DNA of 10,140 bases. Origin: Acidobacteriota bacterium. Its GTDB lineage: Bacteria > Acidobacteriota > Terriglobia > UBA7540. Shown here one piece after another: positions 1-5,539 of the stretch (the stretch's first letter is position 1; each line of letters opens with the position of its first letter). The stretch spans positions 1 through 10,140 of the forward strand of contig JAKASH010000058.1 in NCBI GenBank assembly GCA_021828225.1. The letters run 5' to 3'. Below the pieces are notes generated by a model that saw only the letters and a program-made list of their open reading frames with translations, had not been told where the DNA came from and did no database searches. The position numbers were made by a program, and so were the translations under genes.

Positions 1-7
1 GAAGGCA

Positions 8-403
8 GTGGCTAAAGCAGGCAAGAAAAAGACCTTTAAGAAAAAAGAGAAGCGTGTTGTTCCTTACGGCGTGGCGCATATCCAGGCGACCTTTAACAAC
101 ACGATGGTATGCATCACGGATCCTGATGGGAAAACGATCTGCTGGTCGAGTGCTGGCTCGCTGGGCTTTCGTGGTTCCCGCAAGGGGACGCCCTTCGCCG
201 CACAGCAGGCGGCTTCTCGGGCGGCGAGCGCCGCGCGGGATCATGGGATGCGGAGCGTACAAGTTCGTGTGAAAGGTCCGGGAGCTGGGCGTGAGTCAGC
301 CATCCGTGCGCTCGCGGCGGCGGGTCTGGAGGTCCGGGAACTCAAGGATGTTACTCCGATTCCGCACAATGGTTGTCGCCCGCCAAAACGGCGTCGAGTG
401 TAA
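8..403 (+). CDS. rpsK: 30S ribosomal protein uS11
   Basis: Small-subunit ribosomal protein S11, part of the 30S platform, which contacts 16S rRNA near the mRNA exit side of the E site. The 131-residue protein matches the usual length. It has the lysine-rich N-terminus, then the family core: [20 protein letters not shown] (about residues 29-48), [14 protein letters not shown] (56-69), [17 protein letters not shown] (87-103) and the basic C-terminus with [17 protein letters not shown]. The start is a GTG at position 8. A GAAGG stretch sits at 1-5, very close to it, and the window edge hides what lies before. Its place ahead of rpsD, rpoA and rplQ is the standard alpha-operon order, so rpsM is expected just upstream. 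Identity is secure; the exact start is less so. Confidence 0.97.
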   Translation: MAKAGKKKTFKKKEKRVVPYGVAHIQATFNNTMVCITDPDGKTICWSSAGSLGFRGSRKGTPFAAQQAASRAASAARDHGMRSVQVRVKGPGAGRESAIRALAAAGLEVRELKDVTPIPHNGCRPPKRRRV

Positions 404-415
404 ACATTAGCTAGC

Positions 416-476
416 GCACAAGGGTTGGGGAAGCGGCGAGTGACGATAGATTGTGCCAAAAGAAGTAAGCCGCCGC
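416..476 (+). promoter_or_regulatory. Possible S4 leader pseudoknot before rpsD
   Basis: The 107-base gap between rpsK and rpsD contains two 6-bp inverted repeats that interleave. GCACAA at 416-421 pairs with TTGTGC at 451-456, and GCGGCG at 433-438 pairs with CGCCGC at 471-476. The order arm1-arm2-arm1'-arm2' is that of an H-type pseudoknot. Known S4 autoregulatory sites in mRNA, such as the E. coli alpha-operon leader, are pseudoknots, so the position directly before rpsD is suggestive. Six-base inverted repeats are expected about once by chance in a stretch this long, so this is a hypothesis only. I see no pairing that directly hides the ribosome binding site at 501-506. Confidence 0.25.
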
Positions 477-510
477 ACCGGTTCAGGTTTGGGAGTCAGA
501 GGAGGTTTGT

Positions 511-1140
511 TTGGCAAGATACCGCGAAGCAGTATGTCGGCTGTGCCGCAGGGAGGGACAGAAACTCTTTTTGAAGGGCCAGCGATGTTTGACCGACAAG
601 TGTGCCATTGAAAAGAGGAATTTCCCCCCGGGACAGCACGGGAAGGCACGGCGTCCTAAGCCCCAGGGCTATGGTATTCAACTCCGGGAAAAGCAGAAGG
701 TCCGGCGGCTGTATCAGATTCTTGAGGACCAGTTCCGCAATTATTTCGAGAAGGCCGCAAGCAGGAAAGGTGTTACCGGCGAGACACTGCTGCTGATGCT
801 GGAACAACGGTTGGACAACGTCGTTTACAGGCTTGGCCTGGCCACCTCTCGTGCGGAAGCGCGCCAATTGGTCAGGCATGGACATATTGAGGTCTCCGGG
901 AAAAAGGTAAACGTTCCTTCGTTTCATGTGGTTCCGGGCCAGGAGATTGCGGTACGGGAAAAGAGCCGCAACCTTCAATCGATTCAGAGATCCCTCGATC
1001 TGTCCGGAAACCGCGGCGTTCCGCCATGGTTAACGCTCGACCGGGAGAACCTGAAGGCACAAGTGGTTTCGATCCCGAAACGGGAAGATGTGAACTTCCC
1101 TATTCAGGAACAGATGATCGTCGAGCTTTATTCGAAATAG
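511..1140 (+). CDS. rpsD: 30S ribosomal protein uS4, zinc-binding form
   Basis: Primary 16S rRNA-binding protein that nucleates 30S assembly; in several bacteria it also represses its own operon. The protein has 209 residues, the usual length. The N-terminus carries Cys9, Cys12, Cys26 and Cys31, matching the zinc-binding 'C+' form of S4 rather than the cysteine-free form. The S4 RNA-binding domain follows at about residues 99-160, beginning [20 protein letters not shown] and including [14 protein letters not shown]. The start is a TTG at 511, supported by GGAGGT at 501-506 with four bases between, and by the expected MARYRE N-terminus. It lies between rpsK and rpoA as in other alpha operons. 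The preceding gap has a possible pseudoknot that might serve autoregulation. Confidence 0.97.
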   Translation: MARYREAVCRLCRREGQKLFLKGQRCLTDKCAIEKRNFPPGQHGKARRPKPQGYGIQLREKQKVRRLYQILEDQFRNYFEKAASRKGVTGETLLLMLEQRLDNVVYRLGLATSRAEARQLVRHGHIEVSGKKVNVPSFHVVPGQEIAVREKSRNLQSIQRSLDLSGNRGVPPWLTLDRENLKAQVVSIPKREDVNFPIQEQMIVELYSK

Positions 1141-1159
1141 TTTTATTACCCAAGATGAA

Positions 1160-1194
1160 ATCGCTGGAGATCGCTGTGACGGCTCCAGGGAGGT
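1160..1194 (+). promoter_or_regulatory. Stem-loop and ribosome binding site before rpoA
   Basis: CTGGAG at 1164-1169 and CTCCAG at 1183-1188 form a perfect 6-bp stem with a 13-base loop. The stem ends on the first base of the strong Shine-Dalgarno sequence GGGAGGTG (1188-1194), which lies nine bases before the rpoA ATG. The left arm overlaps a 7-bp direct repeat, ATCGCTG at 1160-1166 and 1170-1176. The binding site itself is clear. Any regulatory role for the hairpin is inferred. Confidence 0.35.
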
Positions 1195-1203
1195 GAAGGC
1201 AAT

Positions 1204-2229
1204 ATGCTCTGGAAAGGTTTTCAAAAACCCAAGCGGCTGGTTTGCGACACAAGTACCCTGACCGATAAGTACGGTCAGTTCACGGCACAGCCCTTCGAGC
1301 GCGGGTTCGGAACAACGATCGGGAATGCGCTGCGCCGGGTACTCCTCTCGTCGATCGAAGGTGCGGCTATTACCGCCGTCAAGATCGAAGGGGTTATGCA
1401 CGAGTTTTCTTCCATCCCCGGCGTGGTGGAAGACGCAACGGATATTATTCTCAGTCTTAAGCAAATTCCCCTGAAGATGAATGTCGATGGCCCCAAAACG
1501 CTCACGCTGGAGGTTGACAAGCCGGGCGAAGTCACCTCTCGCATGATTCAGGAGGATGCGGATATCGAAATCCTGGACAAGGACGCCTACATCGCCACGG
1601 TAAGTGAAGGCGGCAGCTTGCGCATTGAGATGCGCGTGAAGAACGGACGGGGTTACGTTTCGGCGGAGAAAAATTTTGATGAGGATCTTCCTATCGGTTA
1701 TATCCCTGTTGACTCCGTGCATTCTCCGATCCGCAAGGTGAACTACACTGTGGAAGCGGCTCGGCTGGGGCAGATGACGGACTACGACAAGCTTACCCTC
1801 GATGTTTGGACGAATGGTGCTGTCACTCCTCAGGACGCAATTGGTCTGGCGGCGAAGCTCCTCAAAGACCATATGAACATCTTCATCAACTTTGAAGAGG
1901 CTACAATCTCAGAGGAGGCCGCTGAGGAAAAACCCGCGACGGTTTATAACGAGAACCTTGACCGCTCTGTTGAGGAATTGGAACTCTCCGTCCGCTCTTA
2001 CAACTGCCTTAAGAACGCCAACATCTCCACCATTCGGGAACTGGTCCAAAAGTCCGAGCAGGAGATGCTGAAGACGAAGAACTTCGGCCGAAAATCCTTG
2101 AATGAGATTAAGGAAATTCTCCAGGCAATGGGCCTGGGCCTGGGCATGAAATTCGATGAGCGGGGCAATCCTCTTCCCATGACCAGCCAGCCGGCTTCAG
2201 AACAACCATCCTGGGGGCAGGAAGGCTAA
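1204..2229 (+). CDS. rpoA: DNA-directed RNA polymerase subunit alpha
   Basis: Alpha subunit of RNA polymerase. The N-terminal domain (about residues 1-230) dimerises and scaffolds beta and beta'. It shows [20 protein letters not shown] (31-50) and the [19 protein letters not shown] segment (172-190). An acidic linker (231-255) leads to the C-terminal domain (about 256-315), which binds UP-element DNA and activators. The residues that contact DNA in E. coli (Arg265, Asn268, Cys269, Gly296, Lys298, Ser299) are all present one position earlier: Arg264, Asn267, Cys268, Gly295, Lys297 and Ser298. A polar, proline-containing tail follows residue 316. The protein has 341 residues, slightly longer than E. 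coli's 329. The ATG at 1204 is well placed after GGGAGGTG. The stop lies two bases before rplQ, so translation of the two is probably coupled. Confidence 0.98.
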   Translation: MLWKGFQKPKRLVCDTSTLTDKYGQFTAQPFERGFGTTIGNALRRVLLSSIEGAAITAVKIEGVMHEFSSIPGVVEDATDIILSLKQIPLKMNVDGPKTLTLEVDKPGEVTSRMIQEDADIEILDKDAYIATVSEGGSLRIEMRVKNGRGYVSAEKNFDEDLPIGYIPVDSVHSPIRKVNYTVEAARLGQMTDYDKLTLDVWTNGAVTPQDAIGLAAKLLKDHMNIFINFEEATISEEAAEEKPATVYNENLDRSVEELELSVRSYNCLKNANISTIRELVQKSEQEMLKTKNFGRKSLNEIKEILQAMGLGLGMKFDERGNPLPMTSQPASEQPSWGQEG

Positions 2230-2231
2230 AA

Positions 2232-2705
2232 ATGCGTCATCGTAATTTCGGAAGAAAACTTGGCAGAAATACGGAGCACCGGCGCGCACTCCTGCGGAAC
2301 CTGGTGACTTCACTGCTCATCGAAGAGCGGATTGAGACTACTCTTCCTAAAGCCAAAGAAGCACGCGTTGCTGCCGAGCAGATGATTACGCTCGGGAAGC
2401 GAGGCGATCTGCACGCACGGCGGCTTGCGGCAAGCTACTGCCTGAATCCGGTGGCTGTGAAGAAGCTCTTTGATGACATTGCAAAGCGCTTTGAGTCCCG
2501 CAACGGCGGCTATACCCGCATCGTGCAAACCGGATGGCGGCGCGGGGATGGCGCGGACACAGCCGTGCTGGAACTGATCGGAACTCAGGTTCTGCAGCAA
2601 CGCGCTGAGCTCCGGGCCAAACGGGCCGAGCGGAGGAAGAAGGCTGCTGAAGAAGCTGCTGCCCAGCAGCAGGCGCTTCCACCGGAACCGGACGAAAAGG
2701 AATAG
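2232..2705 (+). CDS. rplQ: 50S ribosomal protein bL17
   Basis: Large-subunit ribosomal protein L17, last gene of the alpha operon. The conserved core (residues 1 to about 118) opens with [20 protein letters not shown], continues [18 protein letters not shown], and ends with [20 protein letters not shown] and AVLELI. The remaining 40 or so residues are a charged, Ala/Lys/Gln/Glu-rich tail ending in LPPEPDEKE. They make the protein 157 residues, against about 120-130 in many bacteria. Such low-complexity tails are known in some L17 proteins. The ATG follows the rpoA stop by two bases, with AGGAAGG at 2219-2225 as ribosome binding site inside the end of rpoA. Two structured elements follow the stop codon. 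Confidence 0.97.
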   Translation: MRHRNFGRKLGRNTEHRRALLRNLVTSLLIEERIETTLPKAKEARVAAEQMITLGKRGDLHARRLAASYCLNPVAVKKLFDDIAKRFESRNGGYTRIVQTGWRRGDGADTAVLELIGTQVLQQRAELRAKRAERRKKAAEEAAAQQQALPPEPDEKE

Positions 2706-2730
2706 TCCACTAGCGGAAATTCTAAAGGCT

Positions 2731-2766
2731 GTACACAGGGGACCCCTGCAGGGGTCCCCTGTGTAC
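2731..2766. repeat. Perfect 36-bp palindrome after rplQ
   Basis: Positions 2731-2766 read identically on both strands: 18-base arms with no central spacer and CTGCAG at the centre. The interior is also two abutting 13-mers, CAGGGGACCCCTG (2736-2748) and CAGGGGTCCCCTG (2749-2761), each an inverted repeat around one central base. The transcript could fold as one long stem of about 16 bp or as two small hairpins. No T-run follows, so it is not a typical intrinsic terminator, though it may block 3' exonucleases or help stop transcription. A protein-binding or recombination site is also possible. Confidence 0.85.
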
Positions 2767-2782
2767 TCGCAGTCTATGGTAA

Positions 2783-2815
2783 ACGTCGTTCGCTACGACG
2801 TACATTTTATTTTCC
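2783..2815 (+). terminator. Probable intrinsic terminator of the alpha operon
   Basis: ACGTCGT (2783-2789) and ACGACGT (2795-2801) form a perfect 7-bp stem around the 5-base loop TCGCT. The T-rich stretch ACATTTTATTTTCC follows at 2802-2815. Stem, short loop and T-rich tail fit a rho-independent terminator. The T tract starts three bases after the stem and is interrupted by one A, so strength is uncertain. It lies about 80 bases after the rplQ stop and ahead of the next gene's promoter candidate. Confidence 0.5.
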
Positions 2816-2892
2816 TCCGCAGCCATTCCACTGTACTCTATTCTCCCCGTGGGGAACATCACCCCGCTCTTGATAAGGTTTCGTTACAACGT

Positions 2893-2921
2893 GGTACACG
2901 TGTGCCGTGTTGTGAGATAAT
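2893..2921 (+). promoter_or_regulatory. Extended -10 promoter candidate for the propeller gene
   Basis: TGAGATAAT at 2913-2921 matches the extended -10 pattern TGnTATAAT with one mismatch. The position 17 bases upstream (GGTACA, 2893-2898) is a poor -35, which extended -10 promoters tolerate. The near-palindrome GGTACACGTGTGCC at 2893-2906, with the perfect core ACACGTGT at 2896-2903, sits across the -35 region and spacer, a plausible repressor site. Transcription would start near 2928, giving a leader of about 28 bases. This reading rests on sequence pattern only. Confidence 0.4.
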
Positions 2922-2955
2922 GCGCACACTTCTTATCTCCTGAGGAGTGTGCCCA

Positions 2956-3984
2956 ATGATACTGCGCGTTGTTCTGGCTGTCCTGGCAATCCTTGTCGTT
3001 GTCTTCGGTGTTTTTCAGCTGACTAGAAGGCCCGAGAAGGCTAAGCGGCTCTCTATTAGCCTTCCTTCCAGCAAGATGTTGATGCTTCCGACGCTGGGGC
3101 ATCCGCAGCCAACAAACAGCTTCCCGACGACCGTCGCCTTGAGTCCGAATGGCCGATATTTGGCGGTCCTGAACAATGGCTATGGCACGGAACAATCAGA
3201 TTATCAGCAGTCGATTGCCATCCTCGATCTTGCCACGCACAAAGTCACAGACTTCCCGGATGCAGGCCTGGGCCAGCATGCGCGGCAAACGTATTATCTG
3301 GGTTTGAGCTTCAGTCACGATGGGAGCAAGCTTTATGCTTCGATCGCCTCGCCGACAGATCCTACCGGCAACACGCCGTCTGATACTGGCAACGGCATCG
3401 CTGTGTATGCATTCCGGCAGGGAAATCTCATTCCGGATAGGTTTATCAAAGTTCCGCTGGCTCCGCTAGCCCGTGGGAAAGACTCGATTGCTGAAGCGGA
3501 GAGAGTGCCGAAGGGTATGACAATTCCCTATCCCGCGGGCCTGTCAGTGCTTCCTGGCGCCGGTAGTGAAAAATTCCTTGTGGCAGGAAATCTGGAGGAC
3601 GACGCCATCGGTCTTGATGCAGAGGGTGGCAAGATCCTTCAGAGATTCCCGCTGAGTACGACCTCAGTTGTGCCTGCCGCCTTCCCGTACGGTGTGATTC
3701 CCACGCGTGATGCGAAGACCGGATTTTGTTCGTTGTGGAACGCTTCGGCCATTGCTCAATTGAACCTTCAAACCGGTCAGGTGGTTCGCCGCATCCCGCT
3801 TCTGGCGCCAGCGTCTCCAGTTGCTCCCGGTTCGCATCCCACAGCGACGATGCCAAGCTCGGACCAGAAATATCTGTATGTTGCTCTTACGAACGGTGAT
3901 CGGATAGCGGTCGTTGATGTTGAGAAGTGGGAGATGGGTGAAGAAGCAGAAGCAATTGCGGCTTACCGGACGCCGCAGTGTTGA
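2956..3984 (+). CDS. Membrane-anchored YncE-like propeller, probably truncated
   Basis: 342 residues of unknown specific function. Residues 2-22 are a hydrophobic anchor or uncleaved signal, followed by RR, so the rest should lie outside the cytoplasm. Repeated blade-like segments follow: TTVALSPNGRYLAVLNNGYG (58-77), LGLSFSHDGSKLYASIAS (115-132), YPAGLSVLPGAGSEKFLVAG (192-211), PYGVIPTRDAKTGFCSLWN (244-262) and SHPTATMPSSDQKYLYVALT (293-312). These fit the YncE/lactonase-type beta-propeller. About five blades are seen, and the last breaks off after NGDRIAVVDVE (313-323) into an unrelated-looking tail, WEMGEEAEAIAAYRTPQC. I recall acidobacterial proteins in which such a propeller is followed by an alkaline-phosphatase-like domain, which is absent here. 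ATG 2956 is preferred over GTG 2947 because GAGGAG (2942-2947) lies eight bases before it. It may be non-functional. Confidence 0.65.
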   Translation: MILRVVLAVLAILVVVFGVFQLTRRPEKAKRLSISLPSSKMLMLPTLGHPQPTNSFPTTVALSPNGRYLAVLNNGYGTEQSDYQQSIAILDLATHKVTDFPDAGLGQHARQTYYLGLSFSHDGSKLYASIASPTDPTGNTPSDTGNGIAVYAFRQGNLIPDRFIKVPLAPLARGKDSIAEAERVPKGMTIPYPAGLSVLPGAGSEKFLVAGNLEDDAIGLDAEGGKILQRFPLSTTSVVPAAFPYGVIPTRDAKTGFCSLWNASAIAQLNLQTGQVVRRIPLLAPASPVAPGSHPTATMPSSDQKYLYVALTNGDRIAVVDVEKWEMGEEAEAIAAYRTPQC

Positions 3985-4029
3985 AGAGAAGCAGCGAAAT
4001 TGATGCAAAAGCGAGAGGAGGAATGAACT

Positions 4030-5397
4030 ATGAGCAAGCAAGGCAGACGAATTACACGTCGTAATTTTATCCAATCTTCCATCGTGGCAGCGGCAGCGGC
4101 TGGGACGACATGGAGCGCGCCGCCGCAGAAGTCTCCGCGCTGGAGGGGCCGGCCAATCACCGTGGGTCTGATCGGCTGTGGCATCCGAGGGATCGAGCAG
4201 ATGCAGAACCTGCTTGATGTTGGCGCCAAAGTCGGCATTGTCTGCGACCTGTATGACGGGCATCTGCGCCGCGCTCAGGAGGTCCAGCCCAACACGCCCG
4301 TCACCCGCGATTATCGCGAGGTGCTCGGAAGGAAGGACATTGACGCTGTCTTGATTGCCACTTCCGACCACTGGCATACTCGCATCGCAGTCGAGGCGAT
4401 GCAGGCCGGCAAGGATGTCTATTGCGAAAAGCCAATGACCCATACCATTCCGGAAGCCTTCGAAATGGTCAAAGTATCCCGCGCCACGGGGCGGCTGGTG
4501 CAAGTTGGCAGCCAGTCCTTAAGCATGCAGTCAACGCACAAAGCAAAGGAATGGCTGGACAACGGCGAAATCGGGACGGTTTATGCCATCCAGTGCGAAA
4601 TCTACCGTCCGGATCCCGTGGGCGCATGGGAATACCCGATTCCGCCCGATGCTTCGCTCAAGACGATCGACTGGGAACGTTATCTCGGCGACGCGCCGAA
4701 GCGGCCGTTTGACGCAATGCGATTCTTCCGGTTTCGCAACTGGTGGGATTATGGCACCGGGATTTCAGGCGACGAGTTTGTCCACCTGCTGTCTCGCGTC
4801 CACTACCTGATGAAAGTTCAGTATCCTGTGAGCGCTGTTGCCTACGGCGGGCTTTACAAGTGGAAATCGGACCGCGAAGTTCCGGACATCCACAACACGC
4901 TCTACGACTACGGCAAATTCCAGGTGGCGACGCTGGCGAATCTCGTTTGTAACTATGATGGCGGCGAGATTGTCCGCTTCTTCGGCGATCGTGGGACGAT
5001 TGTGCTGACCGAGACTTCCGCGACCTCATTGCCTTACGACTTGGAGTGGAGCTACGACTACCCGCTCGAAAGCTGGCCCCTCGACCTCAAAAAACAGTTC
5101 ATCGCCCAACACAAAAATGATCCCCTGGCGGATATCGGTACCTACAACGACCAACCCCATCGCCAGAAGAGATTCTTCAAGCAGACGCGGGAAGGGACGA
5201 AGGAGCACATCCTGAATTTCTTCCAGGCGATTCAGTCCCGGCAGCAACCGAATGAAGACGTGGACTTTGGCTGCGGCACTGCAGTCGCTTGCCACATGGC
5301 CAACATCTCTTACCGGGAAAAGCAGGGCGTCTTCTGGGATGCGCAGCGCCAGGTCCTGACCGGCGAGAAAGGCCCCGTGGACATGAACCTTGCTTAG
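4030..5397 (+). CDS. Tat-exported Gfo/Idh/MocA family oxidoreductase
   Basis: Probable NAD(P)-dependent oxidoreductase acting on a sugar or polyol; the substrate cannot be told from sequence. The N-terminus has a twin-arginine signal, TRRNFI (residues 9-14), then an Ala-rich hydrophobic stretch (18-25), so the folded enzyme is probably exported. The Rossmann domain shows GLIGCGIRG with Gly49, Gly51 and Gly54, an acidic Asp73 after the second strand, and the family motif EKP (133-135), whose Lys134 is the usual active-site lysine. The C-terminal domain has GDEFVHLL, giving the Asp-x3-His pair Asp248 and His252. Length is 455 residues, normal for the exported bacterial subgroup. AGGAGG (4016-4021) lies eight bases before ATG. 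It starts 45 bases after the propeller gene, so they may share a transcript. No glycosidase-type GH109 signature was noticed. Confidence 0.9.
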   Translation: MSKQGRRITRRNFIQSSIVAAAAAGTTWSAPPQKSPRWRGRPITVGLIGCGIRGIEQMQNLLDVGAKVGIVCDLYDGHLRRAQEVQPNTPVTRDYREVLGRKDIDAVLIATSDHWHTRIAVEAMQAGKDVYCEKPMTHTIPEAFEMVKVSRATGRLVQVGSQSLSMQSTHKAKEWLDNGEIGTVYAIQCEIYRPDPVGAWEYPIPPDASLKTIDWERYLGDAPKRPFDAMRFFRFRNWWDYGTGISGDEFVHLLSRVHYLMKVQYPVSAVAYGGLYKWKSDREVPDIHNTLYDYGKFQVATLANLVCNYDGGEIVRFFGDRGTIVLTETSATSLPYDLEWSYDYPLESWPLDLKKQFIAQHKNDPLADIGTYNDQPHRQKRFFKQTREGTKEHILNFFQAIQSRQQPNEDVDFGCGTAVACHMANISYREKQGVFWDAQRQVLTGEKGPVDMNLA

Positions 5398-5405
5398 GTT
5401 GGACG

Positions 5406-5452
5406 AGCGGCGGTCCGCGATCGCCGGCTTCCGGTGCTCATAGAGCGCCGCT
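5406..5452. repeat. Imperfect hairpin, possible dispersed repeat or bidirectional terminator
   Basis: AGCGGCG (5406-5412) pairs with CGCCGCT (5446-5452). Inside, CGCCGG and CCGGTG pair around CTT with one wobble, separated from the outer stem by partly paired nine-base segments. The whole is a 47-base imperfect hairpin starting nine bases after the oxidoreductase stop, between convergent genes. Its wording (GCGGCGGTCC...GAGCGCCGCTACAG) resembles GC-rich palindromic repeats I recall scattered between acidobacterial genes, but no second copy lies in this window. It could end transcription from the left. Confidence 0.5.
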
Positions 5453-5517
5453 ACAGAAGATGAATGTCACTCTATTTTGTAATCATCAGTAATAAGCCGC
5501 TGATTTTCTGGCTGATG

Positions 5518-5535
5518 AAAAGCCTCCCGCAGGCT
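5518..5535 (-). terminator. Intrinsic terminator candidate for the S46 peptidase gene
   Basis: Read on the - strand, AGCCT-GCGGG-AGGCT (5535-5521) is a 5-bp stem, extendable by a G-T pair, with a 5-base loop and then TTT, giving TTTT with the last stem base. It lies four bases after the peptidase stop codon. The stem and T run are short, so efficiency is doubtful. A second - strand inverted repeat, CATCAG/CTGATG (5517-5512 and 5489-5484), lies just beyond and may help. Confidence 0.45.
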
Positions 5536-5539
5536 CGCC

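Noticed and set aside
1030..1872. Long - strand open frame (280 codons) across rpsD and rpoA
   Set aside because: It lies wholly opposite two conserved genes, has no recognisable motifs, and reflects codon bias of the real strand.
2844..2865. TCCCC-GT-GGGGA inverted repeat as a second terminator
   Set aside because: A two-base loop is sterically poor and no T-run follows. The stem at 2783-2801 with a T-rich tail explains termination better.
2947..2955. GTG at 2947 as start of the propeller protein
   Set aside because: It overlaps the GAGGAG ribosome binding site (2942-2947). The ATG at 2956 is eight bases downstream of that site and leads straight into the hydrophobic anchor.
3907..4002. 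Alternative + frame after the propeller break as the missing continuation by frameshift
   Set aside because: It stays open only about 30 codons, is Lys/Arg/Gln-rich and shows no blade pattern, so a simple one-base frameshift does not restore the family sequence.
3664..4503. - strand open frame (279 codons) across the propeller-oxidoreductase junction
   Set aside because: Its sequence is Cys/His/Arg-rich without motifs, and it opposes the Rossmann motif and EKP region of the oxidoreductase.
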